The notes under the pieces were generated by a model. It was not told the DNA's origin. It did not search any database and worked only from the letters and a program-made list of their open reading frames with translations. Positions 19,951 through 28,835 of a stretch of DNA of 64,000 bases are shown piece by piece. The stretch covers positions 1,900,501 to 1,964,500 of the forward strand of contig NZ_JBBOYD010000001.1 of NCBI RefSeq assembly GCF_038007965.1. The letters run 5' to 3'. Position 1 is the stretch's first letter. Each line of letters opens with the position of its first letter. The position numbers and the translations under genes are program-made. The stretch is from Niallia sp. FSL W8-0635. Lineage in GTDB: Bacteria > Bacillota > Bacilli > Bacillales > Cytobacillaceae.

Positions 19951-20589
19951 ATGGCAAATACAATTAGTGACACTTCTCTTTATTTATCAGACTATCAGAA
20001 ATCAACTAATTCAACTGGTAGCTCTTCTTTAGGAAAAGATGATTTCTTGAAAATTTTAATTACCCAATTACAAAACCAAGATCCATCTAATCCAATGGAT
20101 GATAAAGAGTTTATTGCACAGATGGCTCAGTTCTCAAGCTTAGAACAAATGCAGAATTTGAATTCATCTATGACAAACTTAATTTCCCTGCAAACACAGT
20201 CCAATTTAATCTCTTACGGCCAATTTATGGGACAAGAAGTGAATTGGAGTAAGATAGAAACCGATGAAGCAGGCAATAGCATAACATCTTCTGGTGTTGG
20301 AAAAGTTACTTCCGTTGCTTTCACGGGTGATAGTGTGGAATTTACGCTAGATGATGGATTAAAAGTTACTCCAGCAAATATAAGTAGTGTGAGTAAAGAT
20401 TCATCAGAAAATAATCTGGTGCTAGCAAGTCAATTAATTGGAAAAACCGTTTCTTATGCCAATACGAATAATGAAGAAGTAAGTAGTAAGGTTCAGTCAG
20501 TATCATTAAAGAATGGACAAATACAACTAACATTGGATGATGAGGCAGGAAGCAAAATTGCCTCAGGACAAATTACAAAAATTGAATAG
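19951..20589 (+). CDS. flgD: Flagellar hook assembly protein FlgD
   Basis: Hook cap scaffold needed for hook subunit polymerisation. The conserved N-terminal segment is [41 protein letters not shown] (key blocks [14 protein letters not shown] and [13 protein letters not shown], residues 31-73). The C-terminal half is a beta-rich Ig/tudor-like region. Length 212. B. subtilis calls the gene flgD (ylxG). ATG after AGAGGAGC; the preceding gene is fliK, which supplies the length control for the same hook. Confidence 0.95.
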   Translation: MANTISDTSLYLSDYQKSTNSTGSSSLGKDDFLKILITQLQNQDPSNPMDDKEFIAQMAQFSSLEQMQNLNSSMTNLISLQTQSNLISYGQFMGQEVNWSKIETDEAGNSITSSGVGKVTSVAFTGDSVEFTLDDGLKVTPANISSVSKDSSENNLVLASQLIGKTVSYANTNNEEVSSKVQSVSLKNGQIQLTLDDEAGSKIASGQITKIE

Positions 20590-20600
20590 GAAGTGATTAG

Positions 20601-21002
20601 ATGGATAAGTCCATTTATCCTTCAATAAAATCACATGCTGCTATTAAAAATGGTATTGAGGCGATTAAATCAAACGCAACTGTGCATAAAGCGCAAAATA
20701 TTCCATCGTTTTCTACCCATTTACAACAGTCGATTTCATCTTTAAATACGCTGAACATTAGTAAACATGCAAATGAGAGACTTCAGCAACGAGGTATTGA
20801 AATAGATGATGCCAAATGGAAGGCGATTGAAGAAAAAGTTACCCAGGCAAAGAAAATGGGAATAAAAGAATCACTCGTACTTTTAAATAATGCTGCATTA
20901 ATCGTAAGTGCGAAAAACAATACGGTAATCACGGCAATGGATCGTGAGGAAGCAACAGATCAGATTTTTACTAATATAAATGGAACCATCATTATGAATT
21001 AA
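20601..21002 (+). CDS. Flagellar operon protein of the TIGR02530 type
   Basis: Small conserved protein found between flgD and the hook gene in many Firmicutes, but absent from the classical B. subtilis list. The recognisable core is ISKHANERLQQRGIEIDDAKW (residues about 53-72) and then ESLVLLNNAALIVSAKNNTVITAMDR, a compact domain of about 80 residues after a variable N-terminus. Function is unknown; its place suggests a hook-assembly role. ATG after AGGAAGTGATTAG. No signal peptide or membrane segment. Confidence 0.85.
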   Translation: MDKSIYPSIKSHAAIKNGIEAIKSNATVHKAQNIPSFSTHLQQSISSLNTLNISKHANERLQQRGIEIDDAKWKAIEEKVTQAKKMGIKESLVLLNNAALIVSAKNNTVITAMDREEATDQIFTNINGTIIMN

Positions 21003-21079
21003 AAAAAGGCTGGACCAAAAATGGAGGCCAAAAACTGCTGAATGATAGAGGCAGTTCATTCGAAGGGAGATAATTATAC

Positions 21080-21868
21080 ATGTTACGTTCATTATATTCA
21101 GGAATCAGTGGGATGAAAAACTTTCAAACAAAATTAGATGTTATTGGGAATAATATTGCTAACGTTAATACCTATGGCTTTAAAAAAGGTCGTACAACTT
21201 TCAGTGATCTAATTAGCCAAACAACTTCAGGTGCAACTGCTCCAACCGGAAATCAAGGTGGTATTAATGCAAAGCAAGTTGGACTTGGAGCACAAGTAGC
21301 TTCAATTGATACTCTTCATACACAAGGAAGTATGCAAACAACAGGTCGAGTACTTGACTTAGCTATCTCTGGAGAAGGCTACTTTGAATTACAAGATGCT
21401 AGTGGTGCAAGTTTTTATACGAGAACAGGGAATTTTTATTTCGATGCAAATAGAAACATCGTTAACTCAAGTGGGTTGAAATTATCAATTGAAGGAGATG
21501 CAATCATTCCTGCTGATGCTCAAAGTTTTAGTATTGGTACAGATGGGCAAATAAGTTATGTTGATGCAACAGGTGCTTTACAACAAGGTGGCCAAATTCA
21601 AATGTTCACTTTCCAAAATCCAGAAGGACTTGATAAAGCGGGCGGTAATACTTTCCAAGTTTCTGGTAACTCAGGACCGGCGACTCAAACTTTTGCTGGA
21701 CAAGACGGAGCAGGTTCTCTTAACAGTGGTTATCTAGAGATGTCTAACGTTGACCTTTCAGAAGAATTCACGGAAATGATTGTTGCACAAAGAGGATTCC
21801 AATCCAATACAAAAATCATCACAACTTCTGATGAAATTCTTCAAGAATTAGTTAACTTAAAACGATAA
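21080..21868 (+). CDS. flgE: Flagellar hook protein FlgE (FlgG-like)
   Basis: Hook subunit. It begins MLRSLYSGISGMKNFQTKLD followed by VIGNNIANVNTYGFKKGRT, the flagellar axial protein motif, and ends FTEMIVAQRGFQSNTKIITTSDEILQELVNLKR, the matching C-terminal helix. Length 262 is that of the short B. subtilis hook protein, which some annotations name FlgG. The 77-bp gap before it holds a small inverted repeat (AACTGC / GCAGTT) with no T run. ATG after GAAGGGAGATAATTATAC. Confidence 0.95.
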   Translation: MLRSLYSGISGMKNFQTKLDVIGNNIANVNTYGFKKGRTTFSDLISQTTSGATAPTGNQGGINAKQVGLGAQVASIDTLHTQGSMQTTGRVLDLAISGEGYFELQDASGASFYTRTGNFYFDANRNIVNSSGLKLSIEGDAIIPADAQSFSIGTDGQISYVDATGALQQGGQIQMFTFQNPEGLDKAGGNTFQVSGNSGPATQTFAGQDGAGSLNSGYLEMSNVDLSEEFTEMIVAQRGFQSNTKIITTSDEILQELVNLKR

Positions 21869-21884
21869 TTTAATTGGAGGGGAA

Positions 21885-21908
21885 GAGGCTATCATTTAGG
21901 GTAGCCTC
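21885..21908 (+). promoter_or_regulatory. Hairpin between Shine-Dalgarno and start codon of swrD
   Basis: GAGGCTATC (21885-21893) pairs with GGTAGCCTC (21900-21908) in a nine-pair stem with one T-G. The ribosome binding site GGAGGGG (21876-21882) lies just before it and the swrD ATG ten bases after it. Without the fold the spacing is far too long (about 36 bases); with the fold the ends are brought to normal distance. It may act as a translational switch. Confidence 0.6.
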
Positions 21909-21918
21909 ATACAAAAAA

Positions 21919-22140
21919 ATGATACATTTAACTCGACTAAATGGAAAAAAGTTTTTATTAAATGCTTTATTTATTGAAACAGTCGAAACTTTTCCTGATA
22001 CAACAATTACTTTAACAAATGGGAATAAATTCGTTGTTAAAGAAAGTGAAGAGGAAGTATTGGAGAGAATGAATCATTTTTTTCAAAAAGTGAACCTCTT
22101 CGGATTACCGCATGTGGGAGAGAAAGACGATGAAGAATAA
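21919..22140 (+). CDS. swrD: Swarming motility protein SwrD (FlbD family)
   Basis: Small cytoplasmic protein (YlzI in B. subtilis) that raises flagellar motor power for swarming. From the ATG at 21919 it reads [20 protein letters not shown], matching the family start, then a conserved [19 protein letters not shown]. Length 73 versus 71. A longer in-frame reading from TTG at 21874 adds 15 residues without counterpart. It overlaps fliL by 11 bases. See the hairpin entry for its odd translation start. Confidence 0.9.
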   Translation: MIHLTRLNGKKFLLNALFIETVETFPDTTITLTNGNKFVVKESEEEVLERMNHFFQKVNLFGLPHVGEKDDEE

Positions 22141-22558
22141 TAAAGTTATCATTACGATGCTCGTTTTATTACTAGTCATTACACTGGCTGGAGCGGGGGC
22201 ATTCATTTATATTTGGAAATTTACTGGCGATGAGAAGGCAAAGGAACCGTCTATTGAAGAAATCTTGGAATCTTCTGTTGATGTGGAAGAAATTACGACA
22301 AATTTAGCTACTGATAATTTCATCCGAATATCCTTTAAGATTCAGACAGATAGTAAGAAGGCGAAGGAAGAACTAGAAAAAAGAGATTTTCAAGTGAAAA
22401 ATATCATTATTCAAGAGTTATCTGAGAAAACTACAGAAGACTTAAAAGGAAAAAATGGACAAATTAAATTAGAGAATGATCTCAAGGATAAAATAAACGA
22501 ACTAATGCAAGAAGGCAAAGTAGTCCAAGTTTATATTGTAAACTCTCTACTCCAATAA
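22130..22558 (+). CDS. fliL: Flagellar basal body-associated protein FliL
   Basis: Single-pass membrane protein near the stator. It reads [20 protein letters not shown] with a membrane helix at about 6-28, then a periplasmic FliL domain ([21 protein letters not shown]-terminal [20 protein letters not shown]). Length 142 versus 140. The ATG at 22130 is used because GGGAGAG sits eight bases before it; the upstream in-frame ATG at 22112 adds six residues inside swrD. Overlaps the end of swrD. Confidence 0.94.
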   Translation: MKNNKVIITMLVLLLVITLAGAGAFIYIWKFTGDEKAKEPSIEEILESSVDVEEITTNLATDNFIRISFKIQTDSKKAKEELEKRDFQVKNIIIQELSEKTTEDLKGKNGQIKLENDLKDKINELMQEGKVVQVYIVNSLLQ

Positions 22559-22590
22559 ATTAAAAAGAGAAAAGATGGAGGTGAGTAAAT

Positions 22591-23589
22591 TTGACAGCTG
22601 ATATTTTATCCCAAAATGAAATAGATGCCCTTCTTTCTGCCTTATCATCTGGTGAAATGGATGCAGATGAGCTGAAAAAAGAGCAACAGGAAAAAAAGGT
22701 TAAGGTATATGATTTTAAAAGAGCCTTAAGATTCTCGAAGGATCAGATTCGAAGTTTAACAAGACTTCATGAGAATTATGCTAGATTGTTAACAACTTTT
22801 TTCTCGGCACAATTAAGAACATATGTGCAAATATCTGTTACGTCAGCAGATCAAATTCCATATGGAGAATTCATTAGTTCTATTCCAAAAATGACGATTC
22901 TAAATGTATTCGATGTTCCTCCATTAGAAGGAAGAATCTTGATGGAAGTCAATCCGCATATAGCCTATGCAATGATGGACCGAATGATGGGTGGCAGAGG
23001 TAGCAGTATAAATAAAGTAGATAATTTGACAGAAATTGAAACAAAAATTATGTCCAATATGTTTGAAAATGCTTTTGATCTTTTTAGAGAAGCAATGGAA
23101 GACATTGTTGATATTGAGCCGACACTTGCTGAATTCGAAGTAAACCCACAGTTTTTGCAAATGGTTTCTCCAAATGAAACAGTAGTAGTTATTTCGTTAA
23201 GCACGACAATCGGAGAAACAAGTGGAATGATTAATATTTGTATTCCACATGTGGTCTTAGAGCCAATCATTCCAAAGCTATCTGGCCATTATTGGATGCA
23301 GGCAGAGAAAAAGGAAAGACTACCTGAATTTACTTCTCGTTTAGAAGAAAATATTCAGCAGTCGGTTGTACAAATAGTCGCTGAACTAGGCACGTCTGAT
23401 ATTTCCATCCAGGATTTTTTAATGTTGGATATTGGCGATGTCATTGAAATGAATCAAACGATACAACAACCCTTAATTATTAAAGTTGGCGATATCCCTA
23501 AATTTATTGGACAACCAGGAAAAGTAAATAAAAAGATGGCTGTTCAAGTATTAGGAACTTTAGAGGAGGGGAAGGAAGATGGTGAGTAA
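22591..23589 (+). CDS. fliM: Flagellar motor switch protein FliM
   Basis: Switch protein that binds phosphorylated CheY. The N-terminal CheY-binding peptide is LSQNEIDALLSAL (residues 6-18), followed by the CheC-like middle domain (TEIETKIMSNMFENAFDLF; NPQFLQMVSPNETVVVISLS) and a C-terminal SpoA/FliN-like domain (DIGDVIEMNQTIQQPLIIKVGDIPKF). Length 332 equals B. subtilis. TTG start with GGAGGTGAG seven bases upstream. The end overlaps fliY by 11 bases. Confidence 0.96.
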   Translation: MTADILSQNEIDALLSALSSGEMDADELKKEQQEKKVKVYDFKRALRFSKDQIRSLTRLHENYARLLTTFFSAQLRTYVQISVTSADQIPYGEFISSIPKMTILNVFDVPPLEGRILMEVNPHIAYAMMDRMMGGRGSSINKVDNLTEIETKIMSNMFENAFDLFREAMEDIVDIEPTLAEFEVNPQFLQMVSPNETVVVISLSTTIGETSGMINICIPHVVLEPIIPKLSGHYWMQAEKKERLPEFTSRLEENIQQSVVQIVAELGTSDISIQDFLMLDIGDVIEMNQTIQQPLIIKVGDIPKFIGQPGKVNKKMAVQVLGTLEEGKEDGE

Positions 23590-24805
23590 GGATATGCTTT
23601 CACAAGATGAAATTGATGCTCTCTTGCGGGGAGATAGTGTAACAAATGAGAGTCCTGAAATGGATGTAGAAAAGTACTTATCAGATATAGAAAAAGATAC
23701 CTTAGGGGAAATCGGAAATATATCCTTTGGTAGCTCGGCCACAGCTTTATCCACATTATTAAATCAAAAAGTAGATATCACGACACCAACTGTAAGTGTG
23801 ATCTCGAAACAAATGCTGTCAGATGAATTTCCGCACCCATATGTAGCAATAAGAGTCAATTATACAGAAGGATTTTCAGGAATGAATCTGCTTGTTATTA
23901 AACAAACAGATGCAGCTGTTATTGCTGACTTAATGCTTGGTGGAGATGGGCTTAATGCCAATAAAGACATGTTAGATGAAATACAGTTAAGTGCAGTGCA
24001 AGAAGCGATGAACCAAATGATGGGTTCGGCAGCTACATCCATGTCCACCATTTTTAGCAAAAAAGTTGACATTTCTCCTCCAAGTATTGATATTTTAGAC
24101 ATTAATCAAGGGGAAGGAACAGATACGATTCCGGATGAAGATATTTTTGCTAAAATTTCATTTCGAATTAAGATAGGGAATTTAATTGATTCAAATATTA
24201 TGCAATTATTACAGCTTTCTTTTGCGCAAAAGCTAGTGGAAGGATTATTAAATCCAGATAATACAGAAGAAGAAGTTTCAAATATTCCCGAAGTCGATTA
24301 TAATTCAGTATATGAGCCAAAAGAACCGATGCAAGAGTCACGTGTGACAAATAATTATCAGCAGGTTTCAAACGAAATGCCTAATAGTAATCCTGGTAAT
24401 TATGCTGATACAAGTGCTAATCAGACTAACGTGAATCAGCAGCAACAATATTTTGGCTCAGGGTCTAATACACAAGGTCCGCCACCAAATGTGCAACCAG
24501 CAGGATTTTCTAGCTTTGATATGCAGCCACAAACGGTAACAGAAACAAAAAACTTAGATATGTTATTGGATATACCTTTACAAGTAACGGTTGAGCTTGG
24601 CAGAACGAAACGATCAGTTAAAGAGATACTAGAGCTGTCTTCAGGCTCCATTATTGAATTAGACAAGTTAGCTGGAGAACCAGTGGACATTCTTGTAAAT
24701 AATCGTTTGGTTGCACAAGGGGAAGTAGTGGTAATTGATGAGAATTTCGGTGTTCGTGTAACTGATATTGTTAGTCAAAAGGATCGATTAAAAAATTTAA
24801 AATAA
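23579..24805 (+). CDS. fliY: Flagellar motor switch phosphatase FliY
   Basis: Switch component and CheY-P phosphatase of Bacillus. It has the FliM-like N-terminal peptide LSQDEIDALLRGD, two CheC-type phosphatase sites (EIGNISFGSSATALS near residue 44; EAMNQMMGSAATSMS near 142) and a C-terminal FliN/SpoA domain (LELSSGSIIELDKLAGEPVDIL). Length 408 against 378; the extra length is a Gln/Asn/Pro-rich linker around residues 245-315. ATG preceded by GGAGGGGAAG inside fliM. Confidence 0.95.
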   Translation: MVSKDMLSQDEIDALLRGDSVTNESPEMDVEKYLSDIEKDTLGEIGNISFGSSATALSTLLNQKVDITTPTVSVISKQMLSDEFPHPYVAIRVNYTEGFSGMNLLVIKQTDAAVIADLMLGGDGLNANKDMLDEIQLSAVQEAMNQMMGSAATSMSTIFSKKVDISPPSIDILDINQGEGTDTIPDEDIFAKISFRIKIGNLIDSNIMQLLQLSFAQKLVEGLLNPDNTEEEVSNIPEVDYNSVYEPKEPMQESRVTNNYQQVSNEMPNSNPGNYADTSANQTNVNQQQQYFGSGSNTQGPPPNVQPAGFSSFDMQPQTVTETKNLDMLLDIPLQVTVELGRTKRSVKEILELSSGSIIELDKLAGEPVDILVNNRLVAQGEVVVIDENFGVRVTDIVSQKDRLKNLK

Positions 24806-24826
24806 TTTTTGGGGGTATTGAGGAAA

Positions 24827-25189
24827 ATGGCACAAAAAATTCTAATCGTTGATGATGCCGCTTTTATGCGAATGATGATCAAGGATATTCTATCTAAAAA
24901 TGGATATGAAATCGTTGGAGAAGCAGCTGATGGCATGCAAGCAATCGAAAAATTCAAGGAAACACAACCAGATTTAGTAACAATGGATATTACCATGCCA
25001 GAAATGGATGGAATTACAGCATTAAAGGAAATCAAAAAAATGAGCCCAAATGCAAAGGTTATTATGTGCTCAGCAATGGGACAACAAGCAATGGTTATTG
25101 ATGCAATACAGGCTGGCGCGAAAGATTTTATTGTAAAGCCATTCCAGGCAGACCGTGTATTAGAAGCAATCAGTAAAACATTAGGCTAA
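24827..25189 (+). CDS. cheY: Chemotaxis response regulator CheY
   Basis: Receiver-only response regulator that carries the signal from CheA to FliM/FliY. From the ATG at 24827 the product reads MAQKILIVDDAAFMRMMIKD and is 120 residues, exactly the B. subtilis length; a TTG 18 bases upstream is also in frame but adds residues with no counterpart. The phosphoacceptor is the Asp in LVTMDITMPEMDG (about 54), with acidic DD near 9-10, Ser/Ala switch CSAMG and Lys in IVKPF. Confidence 0.95.
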   Translation: MAQKILIVDDAAFMRMMIKDILSKNGYEIVGEAADGMQAIEKFKETQPDLVTMDITMPEMDGITALKEIKKMSPNAKVIMCSAMGQQAMVIDAIQAGAKDFIVKPFQADRVLEAISKTLG

Positions 25190-25213
25190 AAATGAAAATA
25201 GAGGGTGCCGAAT

Positions 25214-25954
25214 GTGAATAAAGCATATTTATTAATTCGTTGTTCACTACTCATCATTGTTCTGCTAGGCTTTGGAACGAAAGCCTATGCAGAACAAATT
25301 GATAAAAGTGTATATGATATTTTACATAATGAAGAATCAGAAGAGAATAAAAATCAAGAAAGTGAAAAAGAGGAAAAAACAGAAGAGAATCCTAATACCG
25401 ATGATGAATCAACAGCGGATCAAACGAATTTACTCCTTGAGGAAACGGATTCTGAGGATACTGGTTCAATAGGCGTGACGATTTGGGATTTTGTTAAGAT
25501 GATTTTTGCGACAATCTTTGTCATTTTCTTAATGTATTTTATTCTACGATTTATTAATAAACGAAATCATGGATATAAAAGCTCGCAAATTATTGAAAAT
25601 ATTGGTGGCACTGCACTAGGATCTAATCGATCTATTCAATTAATAAAAGTAGGAAAGCGGTTATTAATAGTAGGTGTTGGAGATAGTATTCAATTAATCA
25701 AAGAGATTGAGGATGAACAAGAGTATAAAGAAATATTGGAAGAGTATAATCGAAAATTAGATCAACTAGTACAACCAAGCGATATTGTGACAAAGGTGAA
25801 GAGTATCGTAACATCAGGTGATTCTAAACCGAAGACAAAAGAGTCTTTTTCTAATCGTTTGTCAAAAGAACTAGAGCGAATATCAAGTGAACGTAAGGAA
25901 AAGATGGAAGTACTAGAGAAGAAAAAGAAAGGATCGTCTGAAAAAAATGAATGA
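25214..25954 (+). CDS. fliZ: Flagellar biosynthesis protein FliZ/FliO
   Basis: Membrane component that helps assemble the FliP export core. It has an N-terminal signal-like helix (LLIRCSLLIIVLLGFGTKAYA), a very acidic Glu/Asp/Asn-rich extracytoplasmic stretch (about 35-75), one membrane segment near residues 88-110 (FVKMIFATIFVIFLMYFILRF) and a cytoplasmic FliO domain (GGTALGSNRSIQLIKVGKRLLIVGVGDSIQLI in part). GTG at 25214 is preferred over GTG at 25205, as the latter overlaps the GAGGGTG ribosome site. Its end overlaps fliP by eight bases. Confidence 0.9.
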   Translation: MNKAYLLIRCSLLIIVLLGFGTKAYAEQIDKSVYDILHNEESEENKNQESEKEEKTEENPNTDDESTADQTNLLLEETDSEDTGSIGVTIWDFVKMIFATIFVIFLMYFILRFINKRNHGYKSSQIIENIGGTALGSNRSIQLIKVGKRLLIVGVGDSIQLIKEIEDEQEYKEILEEYNRKLDQLVQPSDIVTKVKSIVTSGDSKPKTKESFSNRLSKELERISSERKEKMEVLEKKKKGSSEKNE

Positions 25955-26612
25955 GTTTATGCAGTTGTTTAATAACAGTGATCCAGGAAATGTTTCGACA
26001 TCTGTTCAATTGTTATTATTATTAACCGTCCTTTCTTTGGCACCTAGTATCATCATTTTACTAACTAGCTTTACGAGAATAGTGATTGTTCTTTCCTTTG
26101 TCAGAACGGCGCTTGCAACCCAACAAATGCCGCCTAACCAAGTAATTGTAGGATTAGCTTTGTTTTTGACATTCTTTATTATGGCTCCGACTTTTCAGGA
26201 AGTAAACGATAAAGCGTTGACGCCGTTATTTAATGAAGAAATTACATTGGAAGAAGCGTATGATAACGCAGCATTACCGTTTAAAGAATTTATGAGCAAG
26301 CATACAAGACAGAAAGATTTAGCCTTGTTTTTAAATTATTCGAATGCAGAAGCTCCCAAGTCGATTGAGGATATCCCATTAACGACGATGGTGCCTGCTT
26401 TTGCAATTAGTGAATTAAAGACGGCCTTTCAAATTGGATTTATGATTTTCATCCCATTTTTAGTCATTGATATGGTTGTTGCAAGTATCCTAATGTCGAT
26501 GGGTATGATGATGTTACCACCTGTCATGATTTCCTTGCCGTTTAAGATTCTACTATTCATTATGGTAGATGGTTGGTATTTAGTTGTTAAATCACTGTTA
26601 GAAAGTTTTTAA
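25947..26612 (+). CDS. fliP: Flagellar export gate protein FliP
   Basis: Core gate subunit of the flagellar type III exporter, forming a helical pore with FliQ and FliR. It contains LSLAPSIIILLTSFTRIVIVLS and the C-terminal signature FLVIDMVVASILMSMGMMML, with about four membrane segments. Length 221 equals B. subtilis. ATG overlaps the end of fliZ. The FliP-FliQ-FliR order that follows is universal. Confidence 0.97.
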   Translation: MNEFMQLFNNSDPGNVSTSVQLLLLLTVLSLAPSIIILLTSFTRIVIVLSFVRTALATQQMPPNQVIVGLALFLTFFIMAPTFQEVNDKALTPLFNEEITLEEAYDNAALPFKEFMSKHTRQKDLALFLNYSNAEAPKSIEDIPLTTMVPAFAISELKTAFQIGFMIFIPFLVIDMVVASILMSMGMMMLPPVMISLPFKILLFIMVDGWYLVVKSLLESF

Positions 26613-26624
26613 GAAGGTGAAAAA

Positions 26625-26894
26625 ATGTCACAGGAAATGGTTATTTCCATTGCTGAGAAGGGTATTCTTACCGTATTAATTGTCAGTGGTCCATTGTTAA
26701 TTATTGCTTTAGCAGTAGGGCTAATTATAAGTATTTTTCAAGCGACGACACAAATTCAAGAACAGACCTTGGCTTTTGTACCAAAAATCGTAGCTGTTCT
26801 TGTTGGGCTTGTTTTCTTTGGATCATGGATGCTGAGTCACATGTTATCCTATACAAAAGATATATTTTCAAATTTAACAAGGTTTATTGGATAG
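26625..26894 (+). CDS. fliQ: Flagellar export gate protein FliQ
   Basis: Small two-helix membrane subunit of the export gate. The family blocks are LIIALAVGLIISIFQATTQIQEQTL (key residues SIFQATTQIQEQ, about 37-48) and FVPKIVAVLVGLVFFG. Length 89 equals the family. ATG after AAGAAGGTG. Confidence 0.97.
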   Translation: MSQEMVISIAEKGILTVLIVSGPLLIIALAVGLIISIFQATTQIQEQTLAFVPKIVAVLVGLVFFGSWMLSHMLSYTKDIFSNLTRFIG

Positions 26895-26901
26895 AAGGAT
26901 G

Positions 26902-27681
26902 ATGGATGAACTTTTATCAAATTTCCCAGCATTCCTTCTTATCTTAGTTCGCGTTACTTCGTTTTTTTTCATGTTGCCTTTATTTTCTTATCGGACGATT
27001 CCCACATCTTTTAAAGTAGGTTTAGGCTTTTTTTTATCTTTAATCATGTTTTGGGGAATGGATGTACCAGTACTGACAATAGATACAAGCTACTATTTTC
27101 TTATTCTTAAAGAAGCTATGGTAGGGCTATTAATTGGATTTGTCGCATATATGCTGTTTGCTGCTATTCAAATAGCAGGTGGATTTATTGATTTTCAAAT
27201 GGGATTTGCCATCGCAAACGTCATTGATCCTCAAACAGGAACGCAAAGTCCTCTTACAGGTCAATATTTAACGATTATTGCTATGTTTTTTTTATTAGCC
27301 TCTAATGGTCATCATTTATTATTAGATGGGATTTTTTATAGCTATCAGTATATACCGATGGATCAGGCATGGATTAACTTTGGAAACGGAGATTTTGCAG
27401 AATTTCTCCTTAAAACTTTTAGTTTAATGTTTGCTATTGCCTTTCAAATGTCTATCCCTGTTGTCGGAAGTATCTTTCTTGTTGATGTGGGATTAGGAAT
27501 AGTGGCAAGAACGGTACCTCAATTAAATATCTTTGTTGTTGGCGTTCCTATTAAGCTTATTGCAGGCTTAATTATACTCTTCATCGTTATGGGAGTATTG
27601 ATGACTTCCGTCTCTCAATTATTCTCGTCTATTTTAACAACGATGAGGGGGATGATGAACATAATAGGAGGTGTTGGTTAA
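26902..27681 (+). CDS. fliR: Flagellar export gate protein FliR
   Basis: Third export gate protein, with about six membrane segments. The start at ATG 26902 gives MDELLSNFPAFLLILVRVTS, lining up with B. subtilis MNSIIDLFPAFLL; an in-frame TTG at 26887 and ATG at 26899 are alternatives, overlapping the fliQ end. Conserved region FIDFQMGFAIANVIDPQTGTQ lies near residue 100. Length about 259. Confidence 0.92.
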   Translation: MDELLSNFPAFLLILVRVTSFFFMLPLFSYRTIPTSFKVGLGFFLSLIMFWGMDVPVLTIDTSYYFLILKEAMVGLLIGFVAYMLFAAIQIAGGFIDFQMGFAIANVIDPQTGTQSPLTGQYLTIIAMFFLLASNGHHLLLDGIFYSYQYIPMDQAWINFGNGDFAEFLLKTFSLMFAIAFQMSIPVVGSIFLVDVGLGIVARTVPQLNIFVVGVPIKLIAGLIILFIVMGVLMTSVSQLFSSILTTMRGMMNIIGGVG

Positions 27682-28761
27682 ATGAAACTCCTATCATTAA
27701 ATCTCCAGTTTTTTGCAGGGGAAAAGACAGAAAAGGCTACTCCAAAGAAAAAACAGGATACAAGAAAAAAAGGACAAGTTGCCAAAAGCCAGGATGTCAA
27801 CACAGCACTTGTTCTTTTAGTTGTATTTGGTGTACTAAGTTTCACAGGAGAGTATCTCTTAGATGGGTTAATGTCTATTATTACCTTTACATTTAGTGAC
27901 TTCACAAATATTACTTTGTCGGTGAATTATATGCAGGCATTGTTTTTGGATATTGTGAAGGAAGCTGCACTCCTATTAAGTCCCATTTTAGTAGCAGCTC
28001 TTGTTGGGGGATTAATTGCCAATTATATGCAAGTTGGTGTTTTATTTTCACCAGAAGCAATTAAATTTAAATTAGAGAAAATAAATCCAATCGCCGGATT
28101 CAAGAGAATGTTTTCCCTACGCTCCATTGTGGAGCTATTAAAGTCTTTGCTGAAAATTACGGTGATCGGTATCGTCGTTTTTTCTGTATTATGGGGGAAA
28201 ATGGACGAAATACTGATTCTTTCCCATAAATCAATTGGAGCTATTGCTGTGACAATAGCTAAATTGACGGTTCAGATGGGACTTTATGCATCGGTTGCAC
28301 TTTTAATATTATCGCTCATGGATTATATGTATCAACGATATGATTATGAAAAAAATATTCGAATGTCCAAGCAAGACATTAAAGATGAATATAAGAACAT
28401 GGAAGGGGATCCATTAATAAAATCTAAAATAAAACAAAAGCAGAGAGAGATGGCTATGCACAGAATGATGCAAGATGTGCCTACTGCTGATGTTGTCATT
28501 ACTAATCCAACTCATTATGCTATTTGTTTAAAATATGATGAGGAAAAGTATGACGCGCCCTATGTTGTTGCAAAAGGGGTAGATTTTATTGCACAAAAAA
28601 TTAAACTAGTTGCAAAAGAAAATAATGTTGTGATGGTAGAAAATCGTCCATTAGCACGTGCTATGTATAATCAAGTAGAAATAGGCGATTTAGTACCAGA
28701 GGATTTTTATAAGGCTGTTGCAGAAATCCTTGCATTTGTGTACCAGACTAAAGATAAATAG
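27682..28761 (+). CDS. flhB: Flagellar export switch protein FlhB
   Basis: Export apparatus protein that changes substrate class from rod/hook to filament. The N-terminus is EKTEKATPKKKQDTRKKGQV, then four membrane segments, and the cytoplasmic autocleavage site is NPTH within DVVITNPTHYAICLKYD (near residue 275). Length 359 versus 360. It begins one base after fliR with GGAGGTG just upstream. Confidence 0.97.
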   Translation: MKLLSLNLQFFAGEKTEKATPKKKQDTRKKGQVAKSQDVNTALVLLVVFGVLSFTGEYLLDGLMSIITFTFSDFTNITLSVNYMQALFLDIVKEAALLLSPILVAALVGGLIANYMQVGVLFSPEAIKFKLEKINPIAGFKRMFSLRSIVELLKSLLKITVIGIVVFSVLWGKMDEILILSHKSIGAIAVTIAKLTVQMGLYASVALLILSLMDYMYQRYDYEKNIRMSKQDIKDEYKNMEGDPLIKSKIKQKQREMAMHRMMQDVPTADVVITNPTHYAICLKYDEEKYDAPYVVAKGVDFIAQKIKLVAKENNVVMVENRPLARAMYNQVEIGDLVPEDFYKAVAEILAFVYQTKDK

Positions 28762-28835
28762 CAGTATGAATACTAGTAAATAAATTATTGTAAATAATAA
28801 GGAAACAAATGTGTGTTTTTTAAGGAGCGGAAGAA

